Positions 41,563-50,932 of a stretch of 64,000 nucleotides of DNA are shown here, piece after piece; the stretch's first letter is position 1; each line of letters starts with the position of its first letter. The DNA comes from Roseiarcus sp963726105 (GTDB lineage Bacteria; Pseudomonadota; Alphaproteobacteria; Rhizobiales; Beijerinckiaceae): assembly GCA_963726105.1 (NCBI GenBank), contig CAVSBJ010000012.1, positions 248,001 through 312,000 of the forward strand, read 5' to 3'. The translations under genes were made by a program, and so were the position numbers. The notes under the pieces were generated by a model. It was not told the DNA's origin and made no database searches. It worked only from the letters and a program-made list of their open reading frames with translations.

Positions 41563-43332
41563 ATGAAGGACGGCGTGTTGAAATGGACGCATGGCCCGTC
41601 TTTCGAGGAAGGCGGGATCGGCTTTCGTCTTTGGGCGCCGAACGAAGAGCAGATCGCGCTCATGCTCGATGGTTGCGATCCGATCGCTATGCGGCGCAAC
41701 GAGGATGGCTTTCACGAAACCCTGGTCAGCGGTCTGCCGGCCGGCGCACGCTATCAGTTTGCGCTCGCGAGCGGACAGCGCGTTCCCGATCCCGCGTCCC
41801 GCTTTCAGCCTGACGACGTCGACGGCGCGAGCGAGGCGATCGACCCAGGCGCCTATAGCTGGCGCGAGTCCTGGAGTGGCCGCGAATGGCGCGACATCGT
41901 CCTTTACGAACTTCATCTCGGCGCTTTTTCCCCTGAGGGAACGTTCGCGAGCGCCGCTCGCAAGCTGGACCATCTCGCGGACCTCGGCGTGACCGCCGTC
42001 GAGATCATGCCGGTCAGCGACTTCAAGGGCCGCTGGAACTGGGGCTATGACGGAGTGTTTCCTTACGCTCCAGACGCAAGCTACGGACGGCCTGAAGACT
42101 TCAAGGCCTTCGTCGAGGCGGCGCACGCGCGCGGGATCGCGGTGCTGCTGGACGTCGTTTACAACCACTTCGGCCCGGAAGGGAATTTCCTCTCGCTCTA
42201 CGCGCCCGATTTCTTCACCAGCCGGCACAAGACGCCCTGGGGCGACGCGATCCAGCTTGATGGGCCGAACTCGGGCCCCGTGCGCGACTTCTTTATCGAA
42301 AATGCCGAATATTGGCTCGAAGAGTTTCATCTGGACGGGCTTCGCTTCGACGCCGTCCACGCCATCAAGGATGATTCGCGCCCCGATCTCATCGACGAAC
42401 TCGCCGCCCGCATTCGCGCGCGGTTCTCGCGGCCCATCCATCTCATCCTGGAAAACGAGGACAATGTCCCGAGCCGCCTTACGCGCGATGGGGACAAGGC
42501 CGATCTCTACAGCGCGCAGTGGAACGACGACATCCATCACGTGCTGCACGTCGCCGCCACGCACGAGAGCAGCGGCTATTACGCCGCCTATGGCTCAACG
42601 GAACTCTTGGGAAAAGCGCTCGCCGAAGGCTTCGCCTATCAAGGCCAAATGATGCCGTACCGGAACGCGCCGCGCGGCGCCCCGAGCGCCGAATTGCCGC
42701 CGGACGCTTTCGTGTCTTTCATCCAGAACCACGACCAGATCGGCAATCGCGCGTTTGGCGAACGGCTGAACGTGTTGGCTTCCCCGGAAGCGATGCGGGC
42801 GCTCGCCGGCGTCTACCTGCTGGCGCCGCAGATTCCGATGCTGTTCATGGGCGAGGAATGGGGCGCGACCTCACCGTTCCTGTTTTTCTGCGACTTCACG
42901 GGCGAGCTGGCGCAAGCCGTGAGAAAGGGCCGGCGCGAGGAATTCTCGCGCTTTCCCGAGTTTGCCGATCCGGAGCGGGTGGCAAAGATCCCCGACCCTT
43001 GCGCCGAGTCGACCTTCCTCGCGTCCAAGCTCGACTGGAGCCGAATCGATGCGGCGCATCTCGCCACTTATCGCGAGCTGTTGGCGATCCGTCGCGACTT
43101 TGTGCAACCGTTGCTGCCGTCCATTCGACATGGAGGCCAGGCGCTTGTGGTGGGTGAGCGGGCTTTGCGCGTCACCTGGCAGGCGGGCGAGCGCCGGCTC
43201 GTCCTCGACGCCAATCTCTCGGCTCGTCCGGTGGCGTTTCCCAAGAGCGACGTTAAGCCGTTCTGGACTTGTGGCGACGCCGGCGCTTCCTTCGCAGCCT
43301 GGACCGTGCGCTGGGGACTCGATCCAAAATGA
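41563..43332 (+). CDS. treZ: Malto-oligosyltrehalose trehalohydrolase
   Basis: This 589-residue GH13 enzyme releases trehalose from maltooligosyl-trehalose. After an N-terminal E-set domain (FRLWAPNEEQIALMLDG), the barrel shows YELHLGAFSPEGTF, VTAVEIMPVSDFKGRWNWGYDGV, LLDVVYNHFGPEGN, the nucleophile in LDGLRFDAVHAI, the acid in LILENEDN, and SFIQNHDQIGNRA. Its stop overlaps the treY start (ATGA). It is the first gene of a stress-controlled trehalose operon. Confidence 0.96.
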   Translation: MKDGVLKWTHGPSFEEGGIGFRLWAPNEEQIALMLDGCDPIAMRRNEDGFHETLVSGLPAGARYQFALASGQRVPDPASRFQPDDVDGASEAIDPGAYSWRESWSGREWRDIVLYELHLGAFSPEGTFASAARKLDHLADLGVTAVEIMPVSDFKGRWNWGYDGVFPYAPDASYGRPEDFKAFVEAAHARGIAVLLDVVYNHFGPEGNFLSLYAPDFFTSRHKTPWGDAIQLDGPNSGPVRDFFIENAEYWLEEFHLDGLRFDAVHAIKDDSRPDLIDELAARIRARFSRPIHLILENEDNVPSRLTRDGDKADLYSAQWNDDIHHVLHVAATHESSGYYAAYGSTELLGKALAEGFAYQGQMMPYRNAPRGAPSAELPPDAFVSFIQNHDQIGNRAFGERLNVLASPEAMRALAGVYLLAPQIPMLFMGEEWGATSPFLFFCDFTGELAQAVRKGRREEFSRFPEFADPERVAKIPDPCAESTFLASKLDWSRIDAAHLATYRELLAIRRDFVQPLLPSIRHGGQALVVGERALRVTWQAGERRLVLDANLSARPVAFPKSDVKPFWTCGDAGASFAAWTVRWGLDPK

Positions 43333-46157
43333 ACGCTCCTCGCGCGACCTATCGTCTGCAGTTGCACGCGGGCTTCGGCTTCAACGACGCGGCGGCGATC
43401 GCGCCTTACCTCGCGCAACTCGGCGTCAGCCACGTCTATCTGTCGCCAATCTTCAAGGCGCGCCCAGGCAGCGTGCACGGCTATGACGTCACCGATCATA
43501 ACAATTTGAATCCAGAACTGGGCACGGAAAACGATTTCTCGTCGATGATCGACGCCTTCCGCGATCACGAACTCGGGCAAATCCTCGACATTGTGCCCAA
43601 CCACGTGGGCATCTGGGGCGCCGACAATCCGCTGTGGCTCGATGTTCTGGAGTGGGGTCCCTATTCGCAATATGCCGGCTGGTTCGACATCGACTGGTCG
43701 GCTCAGGACGGCAAGCTGCTCGCGCCTGTGCTTGGCGCGCAATATGGCGAAGAGCTGAGATCGGGAAAACTGAGGCTCCGTTTCGAAGAGGACGGAAGTT
43801 TCGCCGTCTGGGCCTATGACTCTCACAAGCTCCCGATCCACCCGCAGACCTTCCCGCTCATCCTCGGACGCCAGCACCCGGCGCTGGACCGGATGGCCGA
43901 TCTTTTCCTCGACCTCCCCCAATGGCGCCCGCAAGTGGCGGAGAGGGCGCGCGCGCTGAAGGGCGAGCTCGTCGCTCTTGCCAACAAGAACGAGGGTGCC
44001 CGCGCCGCGATCGACGCTCGGGTGGAGGAGTTCAACAGCAACTGGCGCGAACTTGATCGTCTCATCCGCGAGCAGTTCTGGCGCGTCGCCTTTTTTCGCG
44101 TCGCCGAGGACGAGATCAACTACCGCCGCTTCTTCAATATCAACGATCTTGCCGGCCTGCGCATCGAGGCGGGCCCCGTCTTCGACCACGTGCACGCCCG
44201 CATCTTCCGCATGCTCGAAAGCGGCGAGATCGATGGCCTCAGGATCGATCACATCGACGGGCTGTTCGATCCCAAAGCCTATCTCGAAGCGTTGCGGGCC
44301 CGGGCGAAGCGGCCGTTCTATCTGGTCGTCGAGAAGATCCTGGCGCCCCACGAGTCGTTGCGGGCCGACTGGCCCGTCGAGGGCACGACCGGCTACGACT
44401 ACACCAACCTCGCGCTTGGCGTGCTGGTGGACCCCGGCAGCGAGCCGGCCTTCGCGCAGGCCTATTATGATCTCGCCGGAGAAGACCAGGATTTCGCGGC
44501 GAGTGCGCGCGACGGCAAGATTCGGATCATGGAAAATGAAATGGCGAGCGAGCTCAACGCGCTCGGTCGCCGCGCCGCGCAACTGGCGGGCGAAAGTCCA
44601 ATGACCGCGGATTTGACCCGCGCGCTGCTCCAGCGCGCGATCAGGCAGGTCGTCGCCAACTTTCCGGTCTACCGGACCTATCTCGACTTTACGGGCATGC
44701 CGGCCGACGCTGACCGGCGTGACATCGCCTGGGCGATGGCGCGCGCCCGGCGGTCGGATCCGGATGTTCATCCATCCGCGTTCGATTTTCTGCAGAACAT
44801 GCTGATGGCGGAGACGGAACAACCGCCGACTCGGGAGCTCAGCCATTCCGCGGCGCTTCGCTTCGCGATGAAAGTGCAGCAGTTCTCAGGTCCGGTGATG
44901 GCCAAAGGGGTCGAGGACACCGCTTTCTATCGCTACAATCGGTTCGTCGCGCTGAACGAGGTCGGCGGGGCGCCGGAGCGGTTTGGCCTTAGCCCCGCCC
45001 TCCTTCACAAGGCGAACGCCGCGCGCGCCCAGAACTGGCCGCACGCCATGCTGGCGACCGCGACGCACGACACCAAGCGCGGCGAAGACAATCGGGCGAG
45101 GCTCGCTGTTCTCTCCGAAATGCCGGAGGAATGGCGCCGGCAGGTCGAGACCTGGACCCGCATCCTGCGAGCAAGACAAGGCGACGTCGAGCGCACCGCC
45201 GCCCCCGATCGCGACGACGTCTACATGCTCACCCAGATGTTGGTCGGCTCCTGGCCGATCGACATGCTCGACGCCCCGAGCGATGAGCAACGGGAGGCGT
45301 ATGGCGCGCGCATTCAGGCGGCGATCGAGAAGTCGCTGCGTGAGGCCAAGCGCCGCTCGAGCTGGGCCGCGCCCGACGCTGACTACGAGCAGGCGACACA
45401 GACGTTCGCAAAGGAAGCGCTGCGGTCCGAGACGTTCCTTTCCAATTTCCTGCCCTTCACGCGGCGGGTGGCGCGTCTCGGCATCGAGAACAGCCTGATT
45501 CAGACTGTCGGCAAACTCACCGCGCCCGGCGTGCCTGACATCTATCAGGGGTGCGAGCTGTGGGACCTCAATCTCGTCGATCCCGACAATCGACGGCCGG
45601 TCGATTTCGCGCAGAGGGAGGCGAGCATCGCGGACCTCGCGGCTCGTCTCGAAGCTCCGGACCAGCGTCCCGCGCTCTTTCAGACGCTGATGGAAGAATG
45701 GCAGGACGGCCGGGCGAAACTGGCGACCACCGCCCTCCTGCTCGCCCTTCGGCGCGAGCAGCCGGAGCTCTTTGCGAGCGGCGATTATCAGCCGCTCGTC
45801 ATCGACGGCGATCGATCGGATTGGGCCTTTGGCTATGTACGGAGTTCAGGAGATCGCAAGCTCGCTGTCGTGATGGCGCGCTACCCCGCCCATCGAGAGG
45901 CGGAGCGGACCTGGGACGCTCGGGCGCAATTGCCGGAAGCGCGCTGGTTCGACCTGTTCCGCGGGCGAGACGCCGCCGTCGGCGCGCCTCTCCATGAGTG
46001 GCTGAACCCGCTGCCGTTCGCGGTTTTGCTGGCGCGCTGTAACGCCGAGACCTTGCGTGGCGCAGTAGCGCAACCCCCGCCTCACTTCCCCGCCGGGCGA
46101 TCGGTCTTCTCAGGCACACGCTCTAAGAGGAGCATGGAGCGCGCAGTCACGTCGTAG
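43329..46157 (+). CDS. treY: Malto-oligosyltrehalose synthase
   Basis: This 942-residue enzyme isomerises the reducing end of a maltodextrin to a trehalosyl unit, the substrate of TreZ. The start RATYRLQLHAGFGFNDAAAI is typical. Catalytic motifs are GLRIDHIDGLFDP (nucleophile) and LVVEKILAPHESL (acid), with ATATHDTKRGEDNRARL and PGVPDIYQGCELWD later. The ATG at 43329 overlaps the treZ stop. Its last 76 bases overlap the convergent glgX tail, giving an atypical basic C-terminus (RSKRSMERAVTS), possibly after loss of an earlier stop. Confidence 0.95.
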   Translation: MNAPRATYRLQLHAGFGFNDAAAIAPYLAQLGVSHVYLSPIFKARPGSVHGYDVTDHNNLNPELGTENDFSSMIDAFRDHELGQILDIVPNHVGIWGADNPLWLDVLEWGPYSQYAGWFDIDWSAQDGKLLAPVLGAQYGEELRSGKLRLRFEEDGSFAVWAYDSHKLPIHPQTFPLILGRQHPALDRMADLFLDLPQWRPQVAERARALKGELVALANKNEGARAAIDARVEEFNSNWRELDRLIREQFWRVAFFRVAEDEINYRRFFNINDLAGLRIEAGPVFDHVHARIFRMLESGEIDGLRIDHIDGLFDPKAYLEALRARAKRPFYLVVEKILAPHESLRADWPVEGTTGYDYTNLALGVLVDPGSEPAFAQAYYDLAGEDQDFAASARDGKIRIMENEMASELNALGRRAAQLAGESPMTADLTRALLQRAIRQVVANFPVYRTYLDFTGMPADADRRDIAWAMARARRSDPDVHPSAFDFLQNMLMAETEQPPTRELSHSAALRFAMKVQQFSGPVMAKGVEDTAFYRYNRFVALNEVGGAPERFGLSPALLHKANAARAQNWPHAMLATATHDTKRGEDNRARLAVLSEMPEEWRRQVETWTRILRARQGDVERTAAPDRDDVYMLTQMLVGSWPIDMLDAPSDEQREAYGARIQAAIEKSLREAKRRSSWAAPDADYEQATQTFAKEALRSETFLSNFLPFTRRVARLGIENSLIQTVGKLTAPGVPDIYQGCELWDLNLVDPDNRRPVDFAQREASIADLAARLEAPDQRPALFQTLMEEWQDGRAKLATTALLLALRREQPELFASGDYQPLVIDGDRSDWAFGYVRSSGDRKLAVVMARYPAHREAERTWDARAQLPEARWFDLFRGRDAAVGAPLHEWLNPLPFAVLLARCNAETLRGAVAQPPPHFPAGRSVFSGTRSKRSMERAVTS

Positions 46158-48216
46158 ACAGCGCCGATATCGAGTTGGCTCGCCTCGAGCTTCGGGTCCG
46201 TCGTGTCGAAGAGTCGTTTCCAGCCCTCCGCTTCGTAGCAGGGAGGCATGGTGAACTCGACCGTCTCGTGGTGCGCGTTGAACACCAGGAGCAGCGTTAC
46301 GTCAGACCCTCGCCGCTTGACGCCCGTCGCTTGCCCACGCCCGTCCAAAAGCATGCCGAAGCAGCGCATCCCATTGTCCCACGCCTCATCCGACATTTCG
46401 GAGCCATTGGCGTCGATCCAGGATGACGTCTTTCACTTCGAGGTCGGGATTCATCTCGCCGGTCAGGAAGCGCAAACGCCGCAGCACCGGGTAGAGATGA
46501 AAGGCGGCCGTCAGGCGGCGGAAGAAGTTCACAAGCGACAGACGGTCCTCATCCATCTCCCAATGGATCCAGCTCGTCTCGTTGTCCTGACAATACGCAT
46601 TGTTGTTGCCGTTCTGCGTGCGGCCGAACTCGTCGCCAGCGCAGACCATGGGCGTGCCTTGAGACAAGATCAGCGTCGCCAGGAGGTTGCGAAGCTGGCG
46701 CCATCGCAACGTCTGGATGGCCTTGTCCTTGGTCGGCCCCTCCGCGCCGCAGTTCCATGAGCGGTTGTCCGAGTGACCGTCGCGGTTGTCCTCGCCGTTC
46801 GCCTCGTTGTGCTTGTCGTTGTAGGATACGAGGTCGCTGAGGGTGAAGCCGTCGTGAGCGGCGATGAAGTTGACGCTCGCCCAGGGTTTCCGGCCACGAA
46901 AATTGAACTTGTCGGGTGAAGCGCACAGGCGAGGCGCGAGCGTCTTCGCGTCCCCGTGGCCCCGCCAGAAGTCTCTCACGTCGTCACGAAAGCGGTCGTT
47001 CCATTCCGCCCAGCCAGGCGGAAAGCCGCCTACCTGATAGCCGCCCGGGCCGCAATCCCAAGGCTCGGCGATGAGTTTGACATCAGCAAGCACCGGATCC
47101 TGGCCGACAACCTTCAGGAATCCGCTCTCGGTGTTGAAACCGTCAGGCTCACGCGCCAGGATCGTCCCCAGATCGAAGCGGAATCCGTCGACGCGCGTTT
47201 CGGTCACCCAATAGCGCAAACTGTCCGCGACCATCTGGATAACGCGCGGGTGGCTGAGGTTGAGCGTGTTCCCGGTGCCGGTATCGTTGATGTAAAACCT
47301 CGGCTCGTCCGGCATCAGCCGATAATAGGACTTGTTGTCGATCCCCTTGAACGACAGCGTCGCGCCGCGCTCATTGCCCTCCGCGGTATGGTTGTAGACG
47401 ACGTCCAGGATCACCTCGAGCCCGCCGTCGTGAAGGCGCGCGATCATCTCCTTGAATTCGCGCAACGAGTTGGGCACGTCGGAAGCATAACGAGGGATCG
47501 GGCGCGAAGAAGCCGATCGAGTTATAGCCCCAATAGTTCTTCAAGCTTCTTCTCGAGCAGGTAGTCGTCGTCGATAAAGGTGTGGATCGGCAAGAGCTCA
47601 ACGGTCGTGACGCCGAGCGACTTGATGTAGTCGACGACCGGCTTCGAGCCGAGGCCTGGCGTAAAAGCCTCGCAACTTCTCGTCCACCTCCGGGTGCAGC
47701 TGGGTGAAGCCTTTGACATGCGTCTCGTAGACGATGGTGGCTTCCCACGGAACGTTTCGGCGCCGATATTCGCCATGCCAATCGAAAGTTCGGATCCACG
47801 ATAACCGACTTCGGGACGAACGGCGCGCTGTCGCGTTTGTCGAAGCTCAGGTCGTCCCCCTTCGCCCCAATCGTGTATCCGAACACAGCGGGGTTCCACG
47901 TCAGCTTTCCCGAATGCGCCCGGGCGTAAGGGTCGAGCAGCAGCTTGTTGGGATTGAAGCGGTGACCAGCCTCGGGCTCATAGGGGCCGTGGACGCGAAA
48001 GCCGTAGAGCGTCGCCGGCCCGACCTCCGTCACGTGGCCGTGGAACACCTCGTCGGTTCGCTCAGGCAATTCGAAACGACCGATTTCGCGCTTGCCCCCG
48101 GTGTCGAAGAAGCAGACCTCGACCTTCGTGGCGTTAGCTGAAAAGACGGCGAAGTTCGCGCCCTTCTCGTCCGCCGTGGCGCCAAGAGGGTACGGCTTGC
48201 CTTCGCTGATTTCCAT
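46082..48216 (-). pseudogene. glgX: Glycogen debranching enzyme GlgX, five frameshifts
   Basis: Pieces in three frames together spell a complete GH13 debranching enzyme: start MEISEGKPYPLGATADEKGANFAVFSANA, KPVVDYIKSLGVTTVELLPIHTFIDD, LDVVYNHTAEGNE, nucleophile in VDGFRFDLGTIL, acid in LIAEPWDCGPGGYQVG, NFIAAHDGFTLSD, and end SMLLLERVPEKTD. Breaks lie near 47786, 47660, 47544, 47495 and 46421; each is one surplus base, mostly in short homopolymers. Removing five bases gives exactly 710 codons, a normal GlgX length. Such clean reversibility fits either very recent decay or sequencing error. The enzyme would supply maltodextrin to TreY. Confidence 0.85.
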
Positions 48217-48267
48217 TTCTCATCCCCCTCGCGGCGTTCATGAGCGGCCGCGTCCCCGTGGCCCGAC

Positions 48268-48292
48268 AACTCCCGGGATCGCGTCTGGTTCC
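48268..48292 (-). promoter_or_regulatory. Weak EcfG-type promoter candidate for glgX
   Basis: On the minus strand GGAAC (48292-48288), 16 bases, then AGTT (48271-48268) matches the EcfG consensus with one mismatch in the -10. It lies 51 bases before the glgX start. It would put glgX in the same regulon as treZY, but one mismatch in four bases makes it uncertain. Confidence 0.35.
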
Positions 48293-48343
48293 TCTATCCC
48301 ACCTCGCGGTGAACGCCGCTCACTTTTATATCGGCAGTTCAAC

Positions 48344-48368
48344 GGAACCGAAGGACCGCTTGTCCGTT
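48344..48368 (+). promoter_or_regulatory. EcfG-type general stress promoter for the BON gene
   Basis: GGAAC at 48344-48348, 16 bases, then CGTT at 48365-48368 matches the consensus exactly. The start codon of the BON gene is 49 bases downstream. Confidence 0.8.
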
Positions 48369-48417
48369 CTGAGCAACGGCGAGTGCTCCGAAGCCGGAGC
48401 GATGAAGGAGGCGGCAG

Positions 48418-48762
48418 TTGGAACGGATGTCCGGGGACGAGTTTTACGAGCATGCAAACGGGACCAACGTTCCAATTGCCGGTCCGGGGCGCTTTCTCTC
48501 GCAATTCGAGTTCGGAACGGACGACAAGCACAATTGGCGGGGGCGTAGCGACGAGCGGATCAAGCTCGCCGTCATGACAGCCTTACATTGGGATCTGGCC
48601 GTTCCACGCGACCGGGTGCAGGTGAATGTCTCCCGCGGGTGGGTGATTCTGACCGGTCAGGTCATACGCGACGACGAGAGATCGCGCGCAGAAGCTGATG
48701 CGCGGATGACTGCGGGCGTCGCCGGAGTGATCAATCGCCTCACATGCGAGGCACGGAACTAG
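48418..48762 (+). CDS. BON-domain protein
   Basis: This 114-residue protein has a C-terminal BON domain (about residues 45-112): DERIKLAVMTALHWDLAVPR, DRVQVNVSRGWVILTGQVIR, then RSRAEADARMTAGVAGVINRL. BON domains bind phospholipid surfaces and occur in osmotic and stress proteins. There is no signal peptide. The TTG at 48418 is chosen since GGAGG lies six bases upstream; an ATG at 48427 is possible. The EcfG promoter upstream ties it to the general stress regulon. Confidence 0.85.
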   Translation: MERMSGDEFYEHANGTNVPIAGPGRFLSQFEFGTDDKHNWRGRSDERIKLAVMTALHWDLAVPRDRVQVNVSRGWVILTGQVIRDDERSRAEADARMTAGVAGVINRLTCEARN

Positions 48763-48782
48763 CGCCAACGCCGTCGCCTGTC

Positions 48783-48945
48783 ATGCCCGCGAACGCGGGC
48801 ATCCAGGAAGCATGCTCTAGGGTCAAACTCACTCTCAGTTTGACCAGTTTTGACCGTTGCTGCCCTTCCCAGTTGGCGCCCGATACGGAAGGAACGCGCG
48901 CATGAGCGGTCCTTCCCGTCCGAAACAGGCATACTGGGAAGGGCA
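48783..48945. repeat. Cluster of four inverted repeats between the BON and cyclase genes
   Basis: First, ATGCCCGCG-AA-CGCGGGCAT (48783-48802) is a common type of extragenic palindrome and may end the BON transcript. Second, GGTCAAACT (48821-48829) pairs with AGTTTGACC (48837-48845). Third, TGCCCTTCCCAGT (48861-48873) pairs perfectly with ACTGGGAAGGGCA (48933-48945). Fourth, nested inside it, GGAAGGA (48887-48893) pairs with TCCTTCC (48910-48916). Confidence 0.7.
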
Positions 48946-48979
48946 TTTGGGCTAATGTGGCGACTCCGAGAGGGGCGCC

Positions 48980-50932
48980 ATGAGCGAGGCCCGGAAAATC
49001 GCGGCGATTCTGGTCTCCGACGTGGTCGGCTACAGCCGGCTGGCCGGAACGGATGAAGATCGCACGCTGGCGCGGCTCAGGGCCCTTCGCAGCGACCTCA
49101 TCGATCCCACGATCGCTGTCCACCACGGCCGGATCGTCAAGCGCACCGGAGACGGCGGCATCGTTGAGTTCCGCAGCGTGGTCGATGCGGTGCGCTGCGC
49201 AATCGAGGTGCAGCACGCCATGGTCGAGCGCAACGCGGGCATCGAGCCCGACAAGCGCATCGATTTCCGCATTGGTATTCATCTCGGCGACGTCGTCGAA
49301 GAAGCGGACGGCGATCTCATGGGCGATGGCGTCAATATCGCCGCGCGGCTCGAGGGGATCGCTGCGCCCGGCGCGATCTGTCTGTCTGAGGACGCGTACC
49401 GCCAGGTCAAGGGGCGGCTCGACCTTGCCGTAATCGATCTCGGCCCGACCCAACTCAAGAACATCGCCGAGCCGATCCGGGTCTATGCGTTGCAGGTTGG
49501 CGTGCCAGCGCAGGCGAAACCCGCGAAACCCGTCACTCTCGTGACGCCCGCAGCGCCTGCGCCACAGAAGTGGCGCTTCAGGCTCGCGCCTCTCGCCGCC
49601 GCGCTCGCGGCGCCCATGGTTGTGATCGCCGGCGGCGCATGGTGGCTCCTCGATGCGAACCGGCCCGCCAGCGTCGCCGCTAAGGCGCCCGCCGAGGCCG
49701 CGCGTCTTTCCATCGTCGTGCTGCCCTTCGCCAACCTCTCGGGCGATCCGGGGCAGGACTACCTCGTCGACTCTCTGACCGACGAATTGACCACCAGTCT
49801 CGCGCGAATCCGCGGCACTTTCGTCATCGCGCGCAACACGGCCATGACCTTCAAGGGCAAGCCGGTCGACGCCAAGGCGATCGGCAAGGAACTAGGCGTC
49901 CGCTATGTTCTTGAAGGCTCGGTGCAGCCGAGCGGCGATCGGACGAGGGTCAACGCGCAGCTCATCGACGCCGGCAGCGGCGCTCACCTGTGGGCCGAAC
50001 AATTCGACACGCCCCGCGCCGATCTGTTGCAGACGCAGGACGCGATCGTCGCGCATCTGGCGCACGCCATCGACTTTCAGCTGACCCAGGCCGAGGCCGC
50101 CCGTCTCAAACGGACGCCCGTGGCCAATCGCGACGCCGAGGACTTGGCTCTCCAATGCAACGCCGGCCAATGGAAGGCTGGAGCCATCGGCAAAGAGGCG
50201 GATGCGGCCTTCGCGCTCTGCGAGCAGGCGCTCGCCATCGATCCCGACAATGTCCGCGCCCTGTTGGGATTGGCGCTCAAGCTCTGGCTGCCCGCGGCGC
50301 TTGGCCTTTCCAGCGACCCTAAAGGCGATCTCGAGCGGGCCGACCGGTTTGACACCAAGGCGCTCGCCCTTGATCCAGGTTTGGCCTGGGCTCACGGCAC
50401 GAAAGGCTGGATCCTTCAGAACCAGCGACGCCCCGAGGAATCCGTCCCCGAATTCGAGCGCGCGCTCGCCCTGGACCCGTCCGGCGCCGACGCCTACAGC
50501 GGCCTGGGCGTCGACTACTTAGCGCTCGGGCAATTCGACCAAAGCCTTGAAGTTCTCGACAAGGCGATTCGGGCGAGCCCGTCCGATCCGTCGCTCACCT
50601 ATTACTACGGCAACAAGGCATGGGCCAATTTCGGGCTGAAGCGTTATGATGAGGCGATCGAGCTGGCTCGCCGGGCGCTCGCGATCAATCCTTACAACCC
50701 GTATGCGAATGTGGTCCTTGTGGCGGCGCTCGCCTTGACCGGTCATGACGCCGAAGCGCGCGAGGCGTTGCAGCGTTACCTCGCGCCCTCCGCCGCCTCC
50801 TTCAAGACGGTCGCGACATGGAAGGCGCACCTCATGTCCCTGGCCCCCGAACAGGGCGTCGATCCGCGCTTCGTCGAGATGAGCGAACGGTCGTACGACG
50901 GCCTGCGCAAAGCCGGGATGCAGGAGGAGTGA
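48980..50932 (+). CDS. Class III adenylate/guanylate cyclase with TolB-like and TPR domains (copy 1)
   Basis: This 650-residue protein begins with a cyclase homology domain (1-170): metal-binding Asp in ILVSDVVGYSRLAG and in KRTGDGGIVEF, and the nucleotide region LMGDGVNIAARLEG. A membrane helix at about 197-225 separates it from a periplasmic part with a TolB-like segment (LSIVVLPFANLSGDPGQDYL ... ARNTAMTFKGKPVDAKAIGKEL) and TPR repeats (about 400-620). The likely product is cAMP, with TPRs as signal input; both points are inference. A paralogue follows immediately (GTGA overlap). Confidence 0.88.
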   Translation: MSEARKIAAILVSDVVGYSRLAGTDEDRTLARLRALRSDLIDPTIAVHHGRIVKRTGDGGIVEFRSVVDAVRCAIEVQHAMVERNAGIEPDKRIDFRIGIHLGDVVEEADGDLMGDGVNIAARLEGIAAPGAICLSEDAYRQVKGRLDLAVIDLGPTQLKNIAEPIRVYALQVGVPAQAKPAKPVTLVTPAAPAPQKWRFRLAPLAAALAAPMVVIAGGAWWLLDANRPASVAAKAPAEAARLSIVVLPFANLSGDPGQDYLVDSLTDELTTSLARIRGTFVIARNTAMTFKGKPVDAKAIGKELGVRYVLEGSVQPSGDRTRVNAQLIDAGSGAHLWAEQFDTPRADLLQTQDAIVAHLAHAIDFQLTQAEAARLKRTPVANRDAEDLALQCNAGQWKAGAIGKEADAAFALCEQALAIDPDNVRALLGLALKLWLPAALGLSSDPKGDLERADRFDTKALALDPGLAWAHGTKGWILQNQRRPEESVPEFERALALDPSGADAYSGLGVDYLALGQFDQSLEVLDKAIRASPSDPSLTYYYGNKAWANFGLKRYDEAIELARRALAINPYNPYANVVLVAALALTGHDAEAREALQRYLAPSAASFKTVATWKAHLMSLAPEQGVDPRFVEMSERSYDGLRKAGMQEE

